Of a stretch of 64,000 bases of DNA, positions 1 to 7,716 are shown piece after piece. Positions within the stretch are counted from its first letter, which is position 1. Every line of letters begins with the position of its first letter. The stretch comes from Cytophagales bacterium UBA2561 (GTDB lineage Bacteria; Bacteroidota; Bacteroidia; Cytophagales; Thermoflexibacteraceae). The notes beneath the pieces were generated by a model. It was not told the DNA's origin. It worked only from the letters and a program-made list of their open reading frames with translations, and ran no database searches. The DNA is taken from NCBI GenBank assembly GCA_002340355.1, contig DDLX01000030.1, forward strand, positions 1 to 64,000, in the 5' to 3' direction. A program made the position numbers and the translations under genes.

Positions 1-1267
1 TAGGTTTTGCTTGAACTAAAGTCTGCGTATTCACGTTTCTGAGACCACAATAATCACGACCTTGCCCATATATCAAAATGGAGAGCGTATCTTGTGCATA
101 TATGAAGTTTAAGGTGTCTGTATGGATGTTTTTCGTAGTGGGTTGATATCTGAAAATCAATGGAATTGCTTCATTAGGATTTAACTCATCTGGGATGATA
201 TTATGGAGCATAAAATGATGATTGGAAAATATAAAGTTATCTGGCTTTACCCAAGGTCCATTACCAATATTTTTTAGATAAACAGTCATAAATGTTTCAG
301 AAGAAACCATTTGCATCCCAAAATTCAACGTATCTCCCGATTGATAATCCATTGTAGGTGTATTGATGACTAATTTAGGAAGACAACTGTTTGGTGGCGA
401 AGGTTGTACTTCAAAAGTAGGAGTTTCCCAAATAATACAACCTTCTGATGTTAGGATACGACACTTATACCAAGACACATGATTATTGCTTGAAGCAACC
501 ACCTCTAAACTTGATAGTGTAGCATCTGGAATTGTATCATAAGTCCCTTTTTCAGTGGCAGATTGTACCCATTGGAAAGATTTTGCAGTGCATCCTTTGG
601 GTAAGTTGATATGGAGCTTAATGAGTTCTTTGGGACATTCTTGAACAAAGATTGGGGGAATAAACTGAATAATACCTGTTAGCCTATCCACAAAATTGAT
701 CTGTTTCAAGTCAGCCCCCTGTATTTGTAGTGATTGGTCTTGGTGGTCAGCAGTCTGAGCATAAATATAACTACCTTCAAGGACAGTTGGTGGTTGAACC
801 TGAAAATGTGGGGTTTCCCACGCAATACATCCCTGAGTAATGACGCGACATTTATACCAATAACTTTGGGAGGCATTAGCTACTTTTAAACTGGATGTGA
901 TAGCGTCAGGAATCGTATCGTAAACTCCATCTACACTTGTAGCTCGTATCCATTGATAGGTTTCTGGAACATACCCTTGTGGGAGATATACATTTAATGT
1001 CAATACTTCATCTGAACATTTTTGTACAAAATTTGATAAAGCAAATTGGGTAATGCCAGTTAATGGATCAGGAAAATCCACTTTTTTCCAATCAGGTCGT
1101 TGTGGAAATAGTAGTGTATTTTCAGGCATTTCAGCATAAATATAACTTTCTCCTAAGATAGGGCATTTTGTGAAAGATCCTTGACCAGATAGGGGATGAA
1201 TCCCAAGCATGGTTAAGAAAAACCACATATGAGTGCCACATTTGAAAAGAAAGTTTTTGATATTCAT
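1..1267 (-). CDS. Secreted repeat protein, partial (3' end outside window)
   Basis: The minus-strand frame is open from the ATG at 1267 to the window edge (about 422 codons), so the C-terminus is missing. Residues 1-30 form a signal peptide. Two tandem units of about 125 residues follow (roughly 42-165 and 166-290). They share the landmarks YIYA, D.LTGI.QF, YDTIPDA..SSL.V and WYKCR followed by GCI.WETP.F.VQP, and each has paired cysteines, which suggests Ig-like or adhesin-type beta modules. A following segment with LNFGMQM and LKNIGNGPW landmarks resembles choice-of-anchor/ASH-type beta domains. The likely location is the cell surface or outside the cell. Homology beyond that is not recognised. 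Genes for two other secreted proteins follow on the same strand. Confidence 0.7.
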   Translation of the reverse strand, partial: MNIKNFLFKCGTHMWFFLTMLGIHPLSGQGSFTKCPILGESYIYAEMPENTLLFPQRPDWKKVDFPDPLTGITQFALSNFVQKCSDEVLTLNVYLPQGYVPETYQWIRATSVDGVYDTIPDAITSSLKVANASQSYWYKCRVITQGCIAWETPHFQVQPPTVLEGSYIYAQTADHQDQSLQIQGADLKQINFVDRLTGIIQFIPPIFVQECPKELIKLHINLPKGCTAKSFQWVQSATEKGTYDTIPDATLSSLEVVASSNNHVSWYKCRILTSEGCIIWETPTFEVQPSPPNSCLPKLVINTPTMDYQSGDTLNFGMQMVSSETFMTVYLKNIGNGPWVKPDNFIFSNHHFMLHNIIPDELNPNEAIPLIFRYQPTTKNIHTDTLNFIYAQDTLSILIYGQGRDYCGLRNVNTQTLVQAKP

Positions 1268-1311
1268 GATATTTGAGAGTTCGTTTGTCAAGAATGTAAG
1301 AGAACTAAAGT

Positions 1312-1674
1312 TTATTCTTCATGAAATATACTTATCGTCAATATTTCCATAAAAGGGACCTGAGGAATTTCATGTAGATGTTTGCGAAAGCTCTCTTGAA
1401 CTAACCTTACAACTTTTTTCGTTAATTCAGGATTATGATTTTCTGGGTTATGAATGGGTCTAATTCGCACCTTTTTTTGAGCATTAACATAACATCCTAC
1501 TTCTACAATTCCCGTAATATCTTTCCCTAAAGCTTGTTGCACCTCATTCTTGATTAAAGACCGAAATAGACTTAAATCCTGTATTGAGGAGGTATTAATC
1601 TCTTGTTGAGCATAAGTAGCAGACAGAGACAAAAGCCACCCCAAAAGAAAAACAAAATAACTTTTTTGACACAT
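1312..1674 (-). CDS. Small secreted protein, possibly TonB-C-terminal-like
   Basis: This is a 120-residue protein with a clear N-terminal signal peptide (hydrophobic FVFLLGWLLSLSATYA, cleavage likely before QQE). The rest is charged. It has a segment GIVEVGCYVNAQKKVRI followed by helix-forming residues and a strand near the C-terminus, an order that weakly recalls the TonB C-terminal fold used in small Bacteroidota periplasmic proteins. That assignment is inference only. It lies 44 bases upstream of the partial repeat protein in the same orientation, after the CAP-domain gene, so the three could be co-transcribed. No catalytic motif is visible. Confidence 0.5.
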   Translation of the reverse strand: MCQKSYFVFLLGWLLSLSATYAQQEINTSSIQDLSLFRSLIKNEVQQALGKDITGIVEVGCYVNAQKKVRIRPIHNPENHNPELTKKVVRLVQESFRKHLHEIPQVPFMEILTISIFHEE

Positions 1675-1708
1675 GGTGATACGATTTTATGATACTGTTG
1701 CTTTCATT

Positions 1709-3458
1709 TTAATAGATATATAATTTAATAGCCTGGGTGTGTTGATAGCGATGATACCCTTGATAGACATCTAATTTGATATCAACCACTTGATTCAGGG
1801 GAAACTCGTAATCTAGTGTTTTTAGATATCTTTTATAATATCCCCCATCCTCTACCTCAAGTTGTCCTCGAACATCTGTGCCTTCTAGGACTTGACGTGT
1901 ATTTCCAACTAAGTATTCAAACTTTGTAATTGGGTGATTTACCTCATTAAAAGAGAAACTTACGAGCGAAATTTTGGTGGTTGGATGTCCAGATTCATGG
2001 TAGAGGTATTGATAAGCCTGTGCGCCTCGTTGTTGTGCTCCCGCGGTATTCTCAATTCCATTAGCTGTTTCCACTAACGATGTAATATAATAGGATACAT
2101 ACTGAGATGAATAAGTAATACCTTTACAGCCCACGCTTCCTCCTGAAATAAGACTTCCATTCTTATAAAAAGAGGCTCGTTTGGCATCGTCAAGTCCATC
2201 ACAATTATCAAAGTGGTAATATTCAGTAGTTGCTGTATAAGCCTGAGTCTGTGAATTCCAACCACCTCCAGTAGAATAGGTATAAAGCGAATATATGCCT
2301 TCCACTTTAGGGATGGTGATGGTTGCTTTCCTTCCCATTTGATAAGTTACACAAAGTGCTTTAGCATTTGTAATACCCTGTGTATTAGGATCATTTATTG
2401 CATAATAACGATTCCCAGTAGCCTTAGCCCAGCTCTTTTTGTCGAATGTCATATCTCCGTTTCCAATGATGGAGTTGGAGGCAAAGTATGGCTTTATATT
2501 TGCAAAATTACCTTCGACATCTACATAGTCTTGGGGGGTTTGGATATCTTCCACCTGTGAGACAGAGTTAGAAAGTTGCGAAACATCGCTTTGAGTTAAA
2601 CAGTAAACGTGCATATACGTATTGTCTGATTCACAATCTTTGATTTTTAGTTCCGCAATACCAGATACAGGTTCTTGATTTACATCCATAGTGGAACTGG
2701 TTATAGTAAATGTTCCATTCCCTACATCTTCCATACTTAAAGATACCTCTATTTCGGGCAAGTGCTTTTCTGTATATACCATGAGTCCCACAAAACTATT
2801 AGGATAATTTATTCCATCCAAGGTTAAGTCTTTATCTTGGAAGGCAAAGCCTAATTCAACCCTATACTCTGGCGCTGACTGTTTTAATATCAGTTGTCTA
2901 CCCTTCCAATTTTCTTCTGTTCCAGCATATATCAGGTTATAAATCATGCGACTGATGGGCATTTTAACTTCTTGTATTGATGCATTTGCTAAAGCCCACC
3001 CTACCGCTTCCCAATCCCCATCTTGTGGTTCTAAGATAGAAGCATAGTAGTTAATTAATGTATCTTGTTTCCATAAGAATTCATCAGTGCTAGGAATGCC
3101 ATTAAGTTGTTTCTGGGCAATAAGGGAAGCTTCGTGAGAAATACTACTGCCTAATGACGCTATATTTCGGGCTTTTCGCTCTTGGTTGATAAGCCATAAA
3201 GCCTTTTGAGGCTGTGAATATGTATCCCATTCCAGTTGTGAGGGCATTTCTTAGGTTTGGCATTTGTGTCTGAAGTTGTTGATTTTCCTGAGTTCGTGCG
3301 TGATTGAATTTTCGCCCAATCTCGGTAACGGAGGCCTCCTGAGCATATACCCATGGAAAATTCAGTTGCGGATGAGGGTAGGGATTTTGGCCCTGAATCG
3401 GCTGGTTTGATATCACGAATCCAAAAAACAGACATAGCCAAAAGTATCTGTGACGCAT
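1709..3458 (-). CDS. CAP-domain (SCP/PR-1-like) secreted protein, frameshifted near 3250
   Basis: The main frame (1709-3247) encodes 512 residues opening with SQPQKALWLINQERKARNI, the typical first helix of CAP/SCP domains, followed by about 370 residues of beta-rich sequence. It has no signal peptide, and an in-frame TAA lies two codons before its ATG. The missing start is in the next frame: an ORF from ATG 3458 (MRHRYFWLCLFFGFV, signal peptide) runs through ARTQENQQLQTQMPNL and should continue into MPSQLEWDTYS. Removing one base from the short A-run near 3248-3252 joins them into a single 582-residue secreted protein. This is either a real inactivating insertion or a sequence error. The gene is therefore given as one damaged unit. 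CAP-domain identity is judged by eye. Confidence 0.65.
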
Positions 3459-4135
3459 ACTAGGTGAGGTGTTTGTGATGAAACTCAATTGGAGTAAATG
3501 CTATGGTAAATTATAGTTAATAAAGAAATATTGAAACAAAGGTAGGAAATGTAACGATATCATACAATAGTATATTTGAAAATTATAATTTTCCTTTTAA
3601 TACAATATACAAGACAAAAAGTTTATAAGTTATAAGAATAGAACTTACAAATAATAATTAAATGTAAGAATAGAGTAAGTTTTTTATATAAATATTTATA
3701 AAAAGGATAGAAAATTAGGAATAAGATGAATTTATTTTGGTAGAAATAGCGTAAAAAAAAAATTAAAAAAGTTTAAATTTCTTAAAATAGTACTATAATA
3801 GTTTTTAGTAAAAATCTAAATAAATACTATTTTTTAAAAATTTTATTATGTTATTGAAGACTAAACTAACATAGTAATAAGTGATAGAATAATTTTACTA
3901 AATAGGTTATGCATATGTTTAAATAAAATTAAAACAATTTTTTATTGTACCTTATTAATATTATAAGATACATGATAACAAATTTTTTAGATATACATTG
4001 TCTTTGCTCAGGCAAAACTTTAAGTAAATAGTCTTTTATGTAAGATTTTTGTTATTCTTTGATCAATTTTTTTAGATTTCAGCCACTCCAGTATAAGGTC
4101 AAGAGATGGGGATTGAGGTGGAAGTCTCTGAATAA

Positions 4136-4336
4136 AATAAATGGAAGACAGAGTTAGAAAGTTTAAAGAAACGGAGACTATCTTTAAATTTGCTCCGCAG
4201 GAATTTGGAGTCCAAAATGAGCCAGTTACAAGCACATCTTTCTCATTTAACAGATAGTACTCAGGTTGGTGAGGTGGAAACCCAACTAGCGATTTGGAGT
4301 AAGGAATTTAAATATTTTCTAACAAGGGAAAACTAA
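4136..4336 (+). pseudogene. Coiled-coil protein C-terminal fragment
   Basis: The frame is open from just after a TAA at 4133 to a TAA at 4334-4336, giving 66 codons. Only the internal ATG at 4217 could start it (39 residues). The translation is rich in Leu, Lys, Arg, Gln and Glu with heptad-like spacing (ELESLKKRRLSLNLLRR, then QAHLSHL and EVETQLAIW), unlike random AT-rich sequence. It looks like the coiled-coil tail of a larger protein whose upstream part has decayed. The parent family is not recognised. Confidence 0.3.
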
Positions 4337-4420
4337 TTCAACAAAGTACTAACTACCACTGGATATAACATTTAAACATACAGATTGATATAAATGCTAA
4401 GTTTACAACAAAAAAATTGA

Positions 4421-4511
4421 AGCACACGCAAGATTCGAACTTGCCCTGATTTATTATTTCCTCGTGCCTTCTTTTGTCCTGATAATCATTGATTTATCGG
4501 ATTTGTGTGCT
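4421..4511 (-). other. tRNA-like remnant (acceptor plus T arm)
   Basis: Read on the minus strand, 4511-4505 (AGCACAC) pairs perfectly with 4427-4421 (GTGTGCT), a 7 bp acceptor-like stem. Immediately inside it is a perfect 5 bp T stem (GCAAG/CTTGC) with the canonical 7-base loop TTCGAAT at 4444-4428. The span of 91 nt fits a class II tRNA with a long variable arm. However, the 60 nt between the 5' acceptor strand and the T arm do not form a normal D arm or a 5 bp anticodon stem, position 8 is A not T, and no CCA follows. It is best read as a degenerate tRNA or tRNA-like element, not a working gene. Confidence 0.45.
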
Positions 4512-4761
4512 AATCATAATTGAACAAATTAAATGCCAAAAATGTGAGTATATCATTTTTAGATAAAACGATGAATGTTTTTTTGTCTCAAAAATACTAT
4601 TCTAAAAACTTACGAAACTAATTTATCCTAATTTTATGTTGCTCATTATATTACTTCAAAATAGTTTTATTAGAATAATATTGTAATTTCCAAAAATCAA
4701 AATCGTTATTTGAGAGGTACTCAAGAAACACATCTAATTTTTAATTTATCACCTAATTTTT

Positions 4762-6174
4762 ATGAAACTTCAATTTACGCTCCTTTCTTTTATTGCTTTA
4801 TTTTTATCGTGCTTTCCAATTAATTTACAGGCTCAAACCAAACCGATTCCTTCTTGGGAAAGAGGCTTAATTGCTCATTTTCCAATGACAATTGATTTCA
4901 AAGATACCACTCGTTATCAACAACATGGAACCAATCATGGCGCAGAATTCAAAGGACAGGAACGCTGTGGGGCAGGAGCTTTTTATTTTGATGGCAAAGC
5001 TCATGTAGCTTGCGGACACCACCGTATTTTTGATCGTGAACATCGAGAATTAGCCGTTTCTATGTGGATAAATCCTGATGGAATAGCTACTCCAAAAGAT
5101 TTTTTCGGGATGTTAATTGGTAAGTGGGCTTTTAACCCCGAAAAAGACCAATTTGCCGTTTTTATGAATCGACACCATAAAATTGTCATGTCAATTGGAG
5201 ATGGAAAAAAGCATGCGGAGGGAATTCATTCACGCCGAAAACTACACGGTGGAAAATGGTATCATATTGTTGCTCAGTACCGTGCGCCTAATATCATTCA
5301 AATTTATGTCAATGGAAAGTTGGATTCCGAAGGACGACAAGAGGGAACCTCAGGCATGAACACCAATTCGGCAGATGTCCCTTTACATATTGGACGACAA
5401 AAAATAAAACTTGACCGACCGTATGCGGGATTTATGAGTAGCGCACGTATTTATCGCCGTTTTTTAGCTGCCGATGAGGTCAAAGAGTTATTCGAGTATG
5501 AAAATTCGGTTTGTCAACGTTTTAATCTTGAGGGTGACGTTTTAAATGAAGAAACCATGCAACCGATTGAAGGAGTTGCTGATATTATTCTGAAAGATTT
5601 AGAATCCGAAAAAGAAATTGCCCGCACAAAATCTGATGACTTGGATGGATATTACAAATTAGAGCTACCTGTAGGACATTATTATGGTGTCTTCGCCAAA
5701 GCTGAAAATTACAAATATGTATCAGTTAATACATTAATCGATACCAGAAATATGAAATTAACCTCAGCTCCTGGCGAGATTAGCGAAGAGACACAACGCC
5801 GAGACTTATTTATGGTGCCATTTGAAGTAGGTAAAAAGGTGCGGGTTAACAACTTATTTTTTGATACGGGCAAATCTAATTTGAAACAAGAATCCTATGC
5901 TGAGTTAAATTTTCTATTAGAGATGTTTAATGATATTCCAACCTTAGTTTTAGAAATTGGAGGACATACCGATAATGTAGGAGCAGCCGATAACAATCAA
6001 CGGTTATCTCAATCTCGTGCTGAATCGGTACGTCAGTATTTAATCTCTAAGGGAGTAGGAGCTGATCGAGTAAAAGCCAAAGGATATGGTGAAAATCAAC
6101 CTGTTGCAGATAACGAAACAGACTACGGGCGTAAAATGAACCGCCGTGTCGAGTTTACGATCTTAGCAAAGTGA
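4762..6174 (+). CDS. OmpA-family outer membrane protein with LamG-like N-terminal domain
   Basis: The protein has 470 residues in three parts. After a signal peptide (residues 1-25, ending NLQAQ), residues 30-235 form a LamG/concanavalin-like fold with the usual opening GLIAHFPM and a YHIVAQY core. Residues 254-330 resemble a carboxypeptidase-regulatory/CNA-type beta module (EGDVLNEETMQPIEGV, DGYYKLELPVG). Residues 360-470 are an OmpA peptidoglycan-binding domain with FDTGKSNL, GGHTDN and MNRRVEF. OmpA-C domains bind peptidoglycan, so the protein probably tethers a carbohydrate- or ligand-binding lectin-like domain to the wall from the periplasm or outer membrane. It stands alone in its operon; a structured inverted repeat lies 90 bases downstream. 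Confidence 0.88.
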   Translation: MKLQFTLLSFIALFLSCFPINLQAQTKPIPSWERGLIAHFPMTIDFKDTTRYQQHGTNHGAEFKGQERCGAGAFYFDGKAHVACGHHRIFDREHRELAVSMWINPDGIATPKDFFGMLIGKWAFNPEKDQFAVFMNRHHKIVMSIGDGKKHAEGIHSRRKLHGGKWYHIVAQYRAPNIIQIYVNGKLDSEGRQEGTSGMNTNSADVPLHIGRQKIKLDRPYAGFMSSARIYRRFLAADEVKELFEYENSVCQRFNLEGDVLNEETMQPIEGVADIILKDLESEKEIARTKSDDLDGYYKLELPVGHYYGVFAKAENYKYVSVNTLIDTRNMKLTSAPGEISEETQRRDLFMVPFEVGKKVRVNNLFFDTGKSNLKQESYAELNFLLEMFNDIPTLVLEIGGHTDNVGAADNNQRLSQSRAESVRQYLISKGVGADRVKAKGYGENQPVADNETDYGRKMNRRVEFTILAK

Positions 6175-6264
6175 AAAGTCGTAACCCAAATAATTTTAGG
6201 ATGATAGCACTTTTATAAAAAATGATCATCAAATTTTTGCAAAAATTTTGAAACACAGTATGAG

Positions 6265-6310
6265 GTTACTGGTGTCGTCTCCACTTTAGAGTGGTTCAAA
6301 TGCCAGTAAC
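6265..6310. repeat. Nested inverted repeat (stem-loop)
   Basis: The outer arms GTTACTGG (6265-6272) and CCAGTAAC (6303-6310) pair over 8 bp. Inside them CCACT/AGTGG (6281-6285 and 6290-6294) makes a second hairpin with a 4-base loop. No T-run follows, so a classical terminator is unlikely. It may be an RNA structure in the 3' untranslated region of the OmpA gene or a small palindromic element. Confidence 0.45.
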
Positions 6311-6439
6311 TACCTTTGTTGCGATTTAAGCGAAGCGATATCAACAAAAAATATTTATCTCCATTTTTCAATCAAAATTTCGTATCTTTCTATTTTGGGT
6401 TTTTATTTTATTTGAAAAAATCATTAAATGTAAACAATT

Positions 6440-6840
6440 ATGTTATTTGTAGCCACCTTTCTTATAGGAGTAATTATTGTCATTGGATTTGTATACTACT
6501 TGAATAGTTCTTCTGAATCTAGTCCACAAAAAGGGACGAAAACTCCTGAAAATAAATCCGTTGCACCAAAAAAAAAATTGACAAAAAATATCGCCGTTCA
6601 TCTTATAAAGGCAAAATAAAACGTAAGAAATCATCTACGACAAGTACCAAGGCGAAAAAAAATCCCTCGACTCAAGATACTTCGCAACATAAACGAACAA
6701 CAGATACTTATACCGATTATAATACGGACAATGACTACTCCTCTGATGATTCTTCTTACTCATCGGGTAGTTCATCATCAAGTAATAGTTCCAATAGTGG
6801 TAGTAGTTATGATGACGGTGGAAGCAGTAGCGACTACTAA
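6440..6840 (+). CDS. Small single-pass membrane protein with Ser/Tyr/Asp-rich tail; -1 frameshift at an A10 run
   Basis: Frame 1 starts at ATG 6440: a strong N-terminal membrane segment (FVATFLIGVIIVIGFVYYL) and a charged linker, ending at TAA 6617 after 59 residues. A second open frame continues directly to TAA 6840 and encodes a Lys/Arg-rich stretch (RRSSYKGKIKRKK) and then a tail of Ser, Asp, Tyr, Asn and Gly. The frames meet at ten consecutive A residues (6568-6577) reading CCA AAA AAA AAA. One extra A in the mRNA, or a -1 ribosomal slip, gives a seamless 133-residue protein. Slippage on A-runs is well known, but an indel or read error is equally possible. A good terminator follows, supporting 6840 as the true gene end. 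Function unknown. Confidence 0.55.
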
Positions 6841-6864
6841 AATCTTTTTCTGATTTATATGTTC

Positions 6865-6895
6865 ATACTCCAATATTTTTTGGAGTATTTTTTTG
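6865..6895 (+). terminator. Rho-independent terminator
   Basis: ATACTCCA (6865-6872) pairs with TGGAGTAT (6881-6888) around an 8-base loop and is followed by a run of seven T. It lies 25 bases after the stop of the Ser-rich membrane protein and marks the end of that transcript. Confidence 0.75.
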
Positions 6896-7044
6896 TATTT
6901 CAGTGTTTTATCTTTCCATCAAAAACTATGAAAATACCTAATTTAAACTATCGTATATATCAGAAATAATTTTTAACCAACTTTTCCCTTTAAATTCGTA
7001 TCTAATTCGAAAAAAATAAACATAACATCTTGAAACGTTTATTC

Positions 7045-7716
7045 ATGAACTATCCAAAACATTTGTCTTCTTTTCTGGGCTTTATTTTATTAACCATTTT
7101 TTCATATTTTTCAAGCCCCGCCTCCCTCAATGCTCAGGGTGAACAACAGGTCATTATTTTTTCAGGACTTTTAGTACAAGGTGATAGTGCGTATGGAGTT
7201 CCAAATGCTCACATTTATATCCCAAAAGTTGGACGAGGAACAATTTCGGATGCTTGGGGTTCATTTCGGATGCCAGTATTAGCAGGTGATACTATCGAAA
7301 TTAGTTCGGTGGGTTACAGGACTAAACGCCTCATTATACCGCCTAATATCAAAAATAAATCCTACTCCATACTGATTAATCTAGAAGAAGAGGCAGTTTA
7401 TTTGCCCGAAGTCATTGTGTTTCCTTATGCCACACCTGAAGAATTTAAAGAGGCTGTATTGGCTGTGGAATTACCTGAGGATCAGAGTGAAATTTTGCGT
7501 AAAAACCTAAACAGTAATAAGATACGAGCAATGGCAAGTACTTTGCCAATGAGTGGAAATATGTCACATCGGCATTTTATGAACCAACAAATTAGTGCCA
7601 TTGCAAATAAAAATTCAGCCACTTCGATTCCTTTATTAAATCCTTTTGCGTGGTATAAATTTATTCAATCACTCAAAAAAAAGAAGAAGAAAAAGAAAGC
7701 AGCAGCAGATAATTAA
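7045..7716 (+). CDS. Secreted carboxypeptidase-regulatory-like domain protein
   Basis: The ATG at 7045 gives 223 residues; an in-frame TTG at 7030 would add five. A signal peptide (FLGFILLTIFSYF, ending SLNAQ) leads into a CarboxypepD_reg-like module, residues about 35-115, with the usual features GVPNAHIYIPKVGRGTISDAWGSF and ISSVGYRTK, as found in front of TonB-dependent receptors and in stand-alone Bacteroidota exported proteins. The tail is basic with a run of eight lysines. The stop codon overlaps that of the convergent phosphatase gene. The role is probably in the periplasm or at the outer membrane; the substrate is unknown. Confidence 0.75.
   Translation: MNYPKHLSSFLGFILLTIFSYFSSPASLNAQGEQQVIIFSGLLVQGDSAYGVPNAHIYIPKVGRGTISDAWGSFRMPVLAGDTIEISSVGYRTKRLIIPPNIKNKSYSILINLEEEAVYLPEVIVFPYATPEEFKEAVLAVELPEDQSEILRKNLNSNKIRAMASTLPMSGNMSHRHFMNQQISAIANKNSATSIPLLNPFAWYKFIQSLKKKKKKKKAAADN

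Larger units (their letters stand above)
3459..4761. other. AT-rich intergenic stretch with gene relics
   Basis: This 1.3 kb gap is extremely AT-rich (especially 3550-3970) and contains no intact gene. It holds a short coiled-coil-like ORF fragment (4136-4336) and a tRNA-like inverted structure (4421-4511), listed separately. A 71-codon minus-strand ORF at 4020-4235 lies opposite the coiled-coil fragment and is treated as a shadow. The stretch reads like the scar of a lost or degraded insertion upstream of the OmpA gene. Confidence 0.5.

Noticed and set aside
4020..4235. 71-codon minus-strand ORF in the AT-rich gap
   Set aside because: It lies opposite the coiled-coil-like fragment, has odd composition and no recognisable motif; treated as a shadow.
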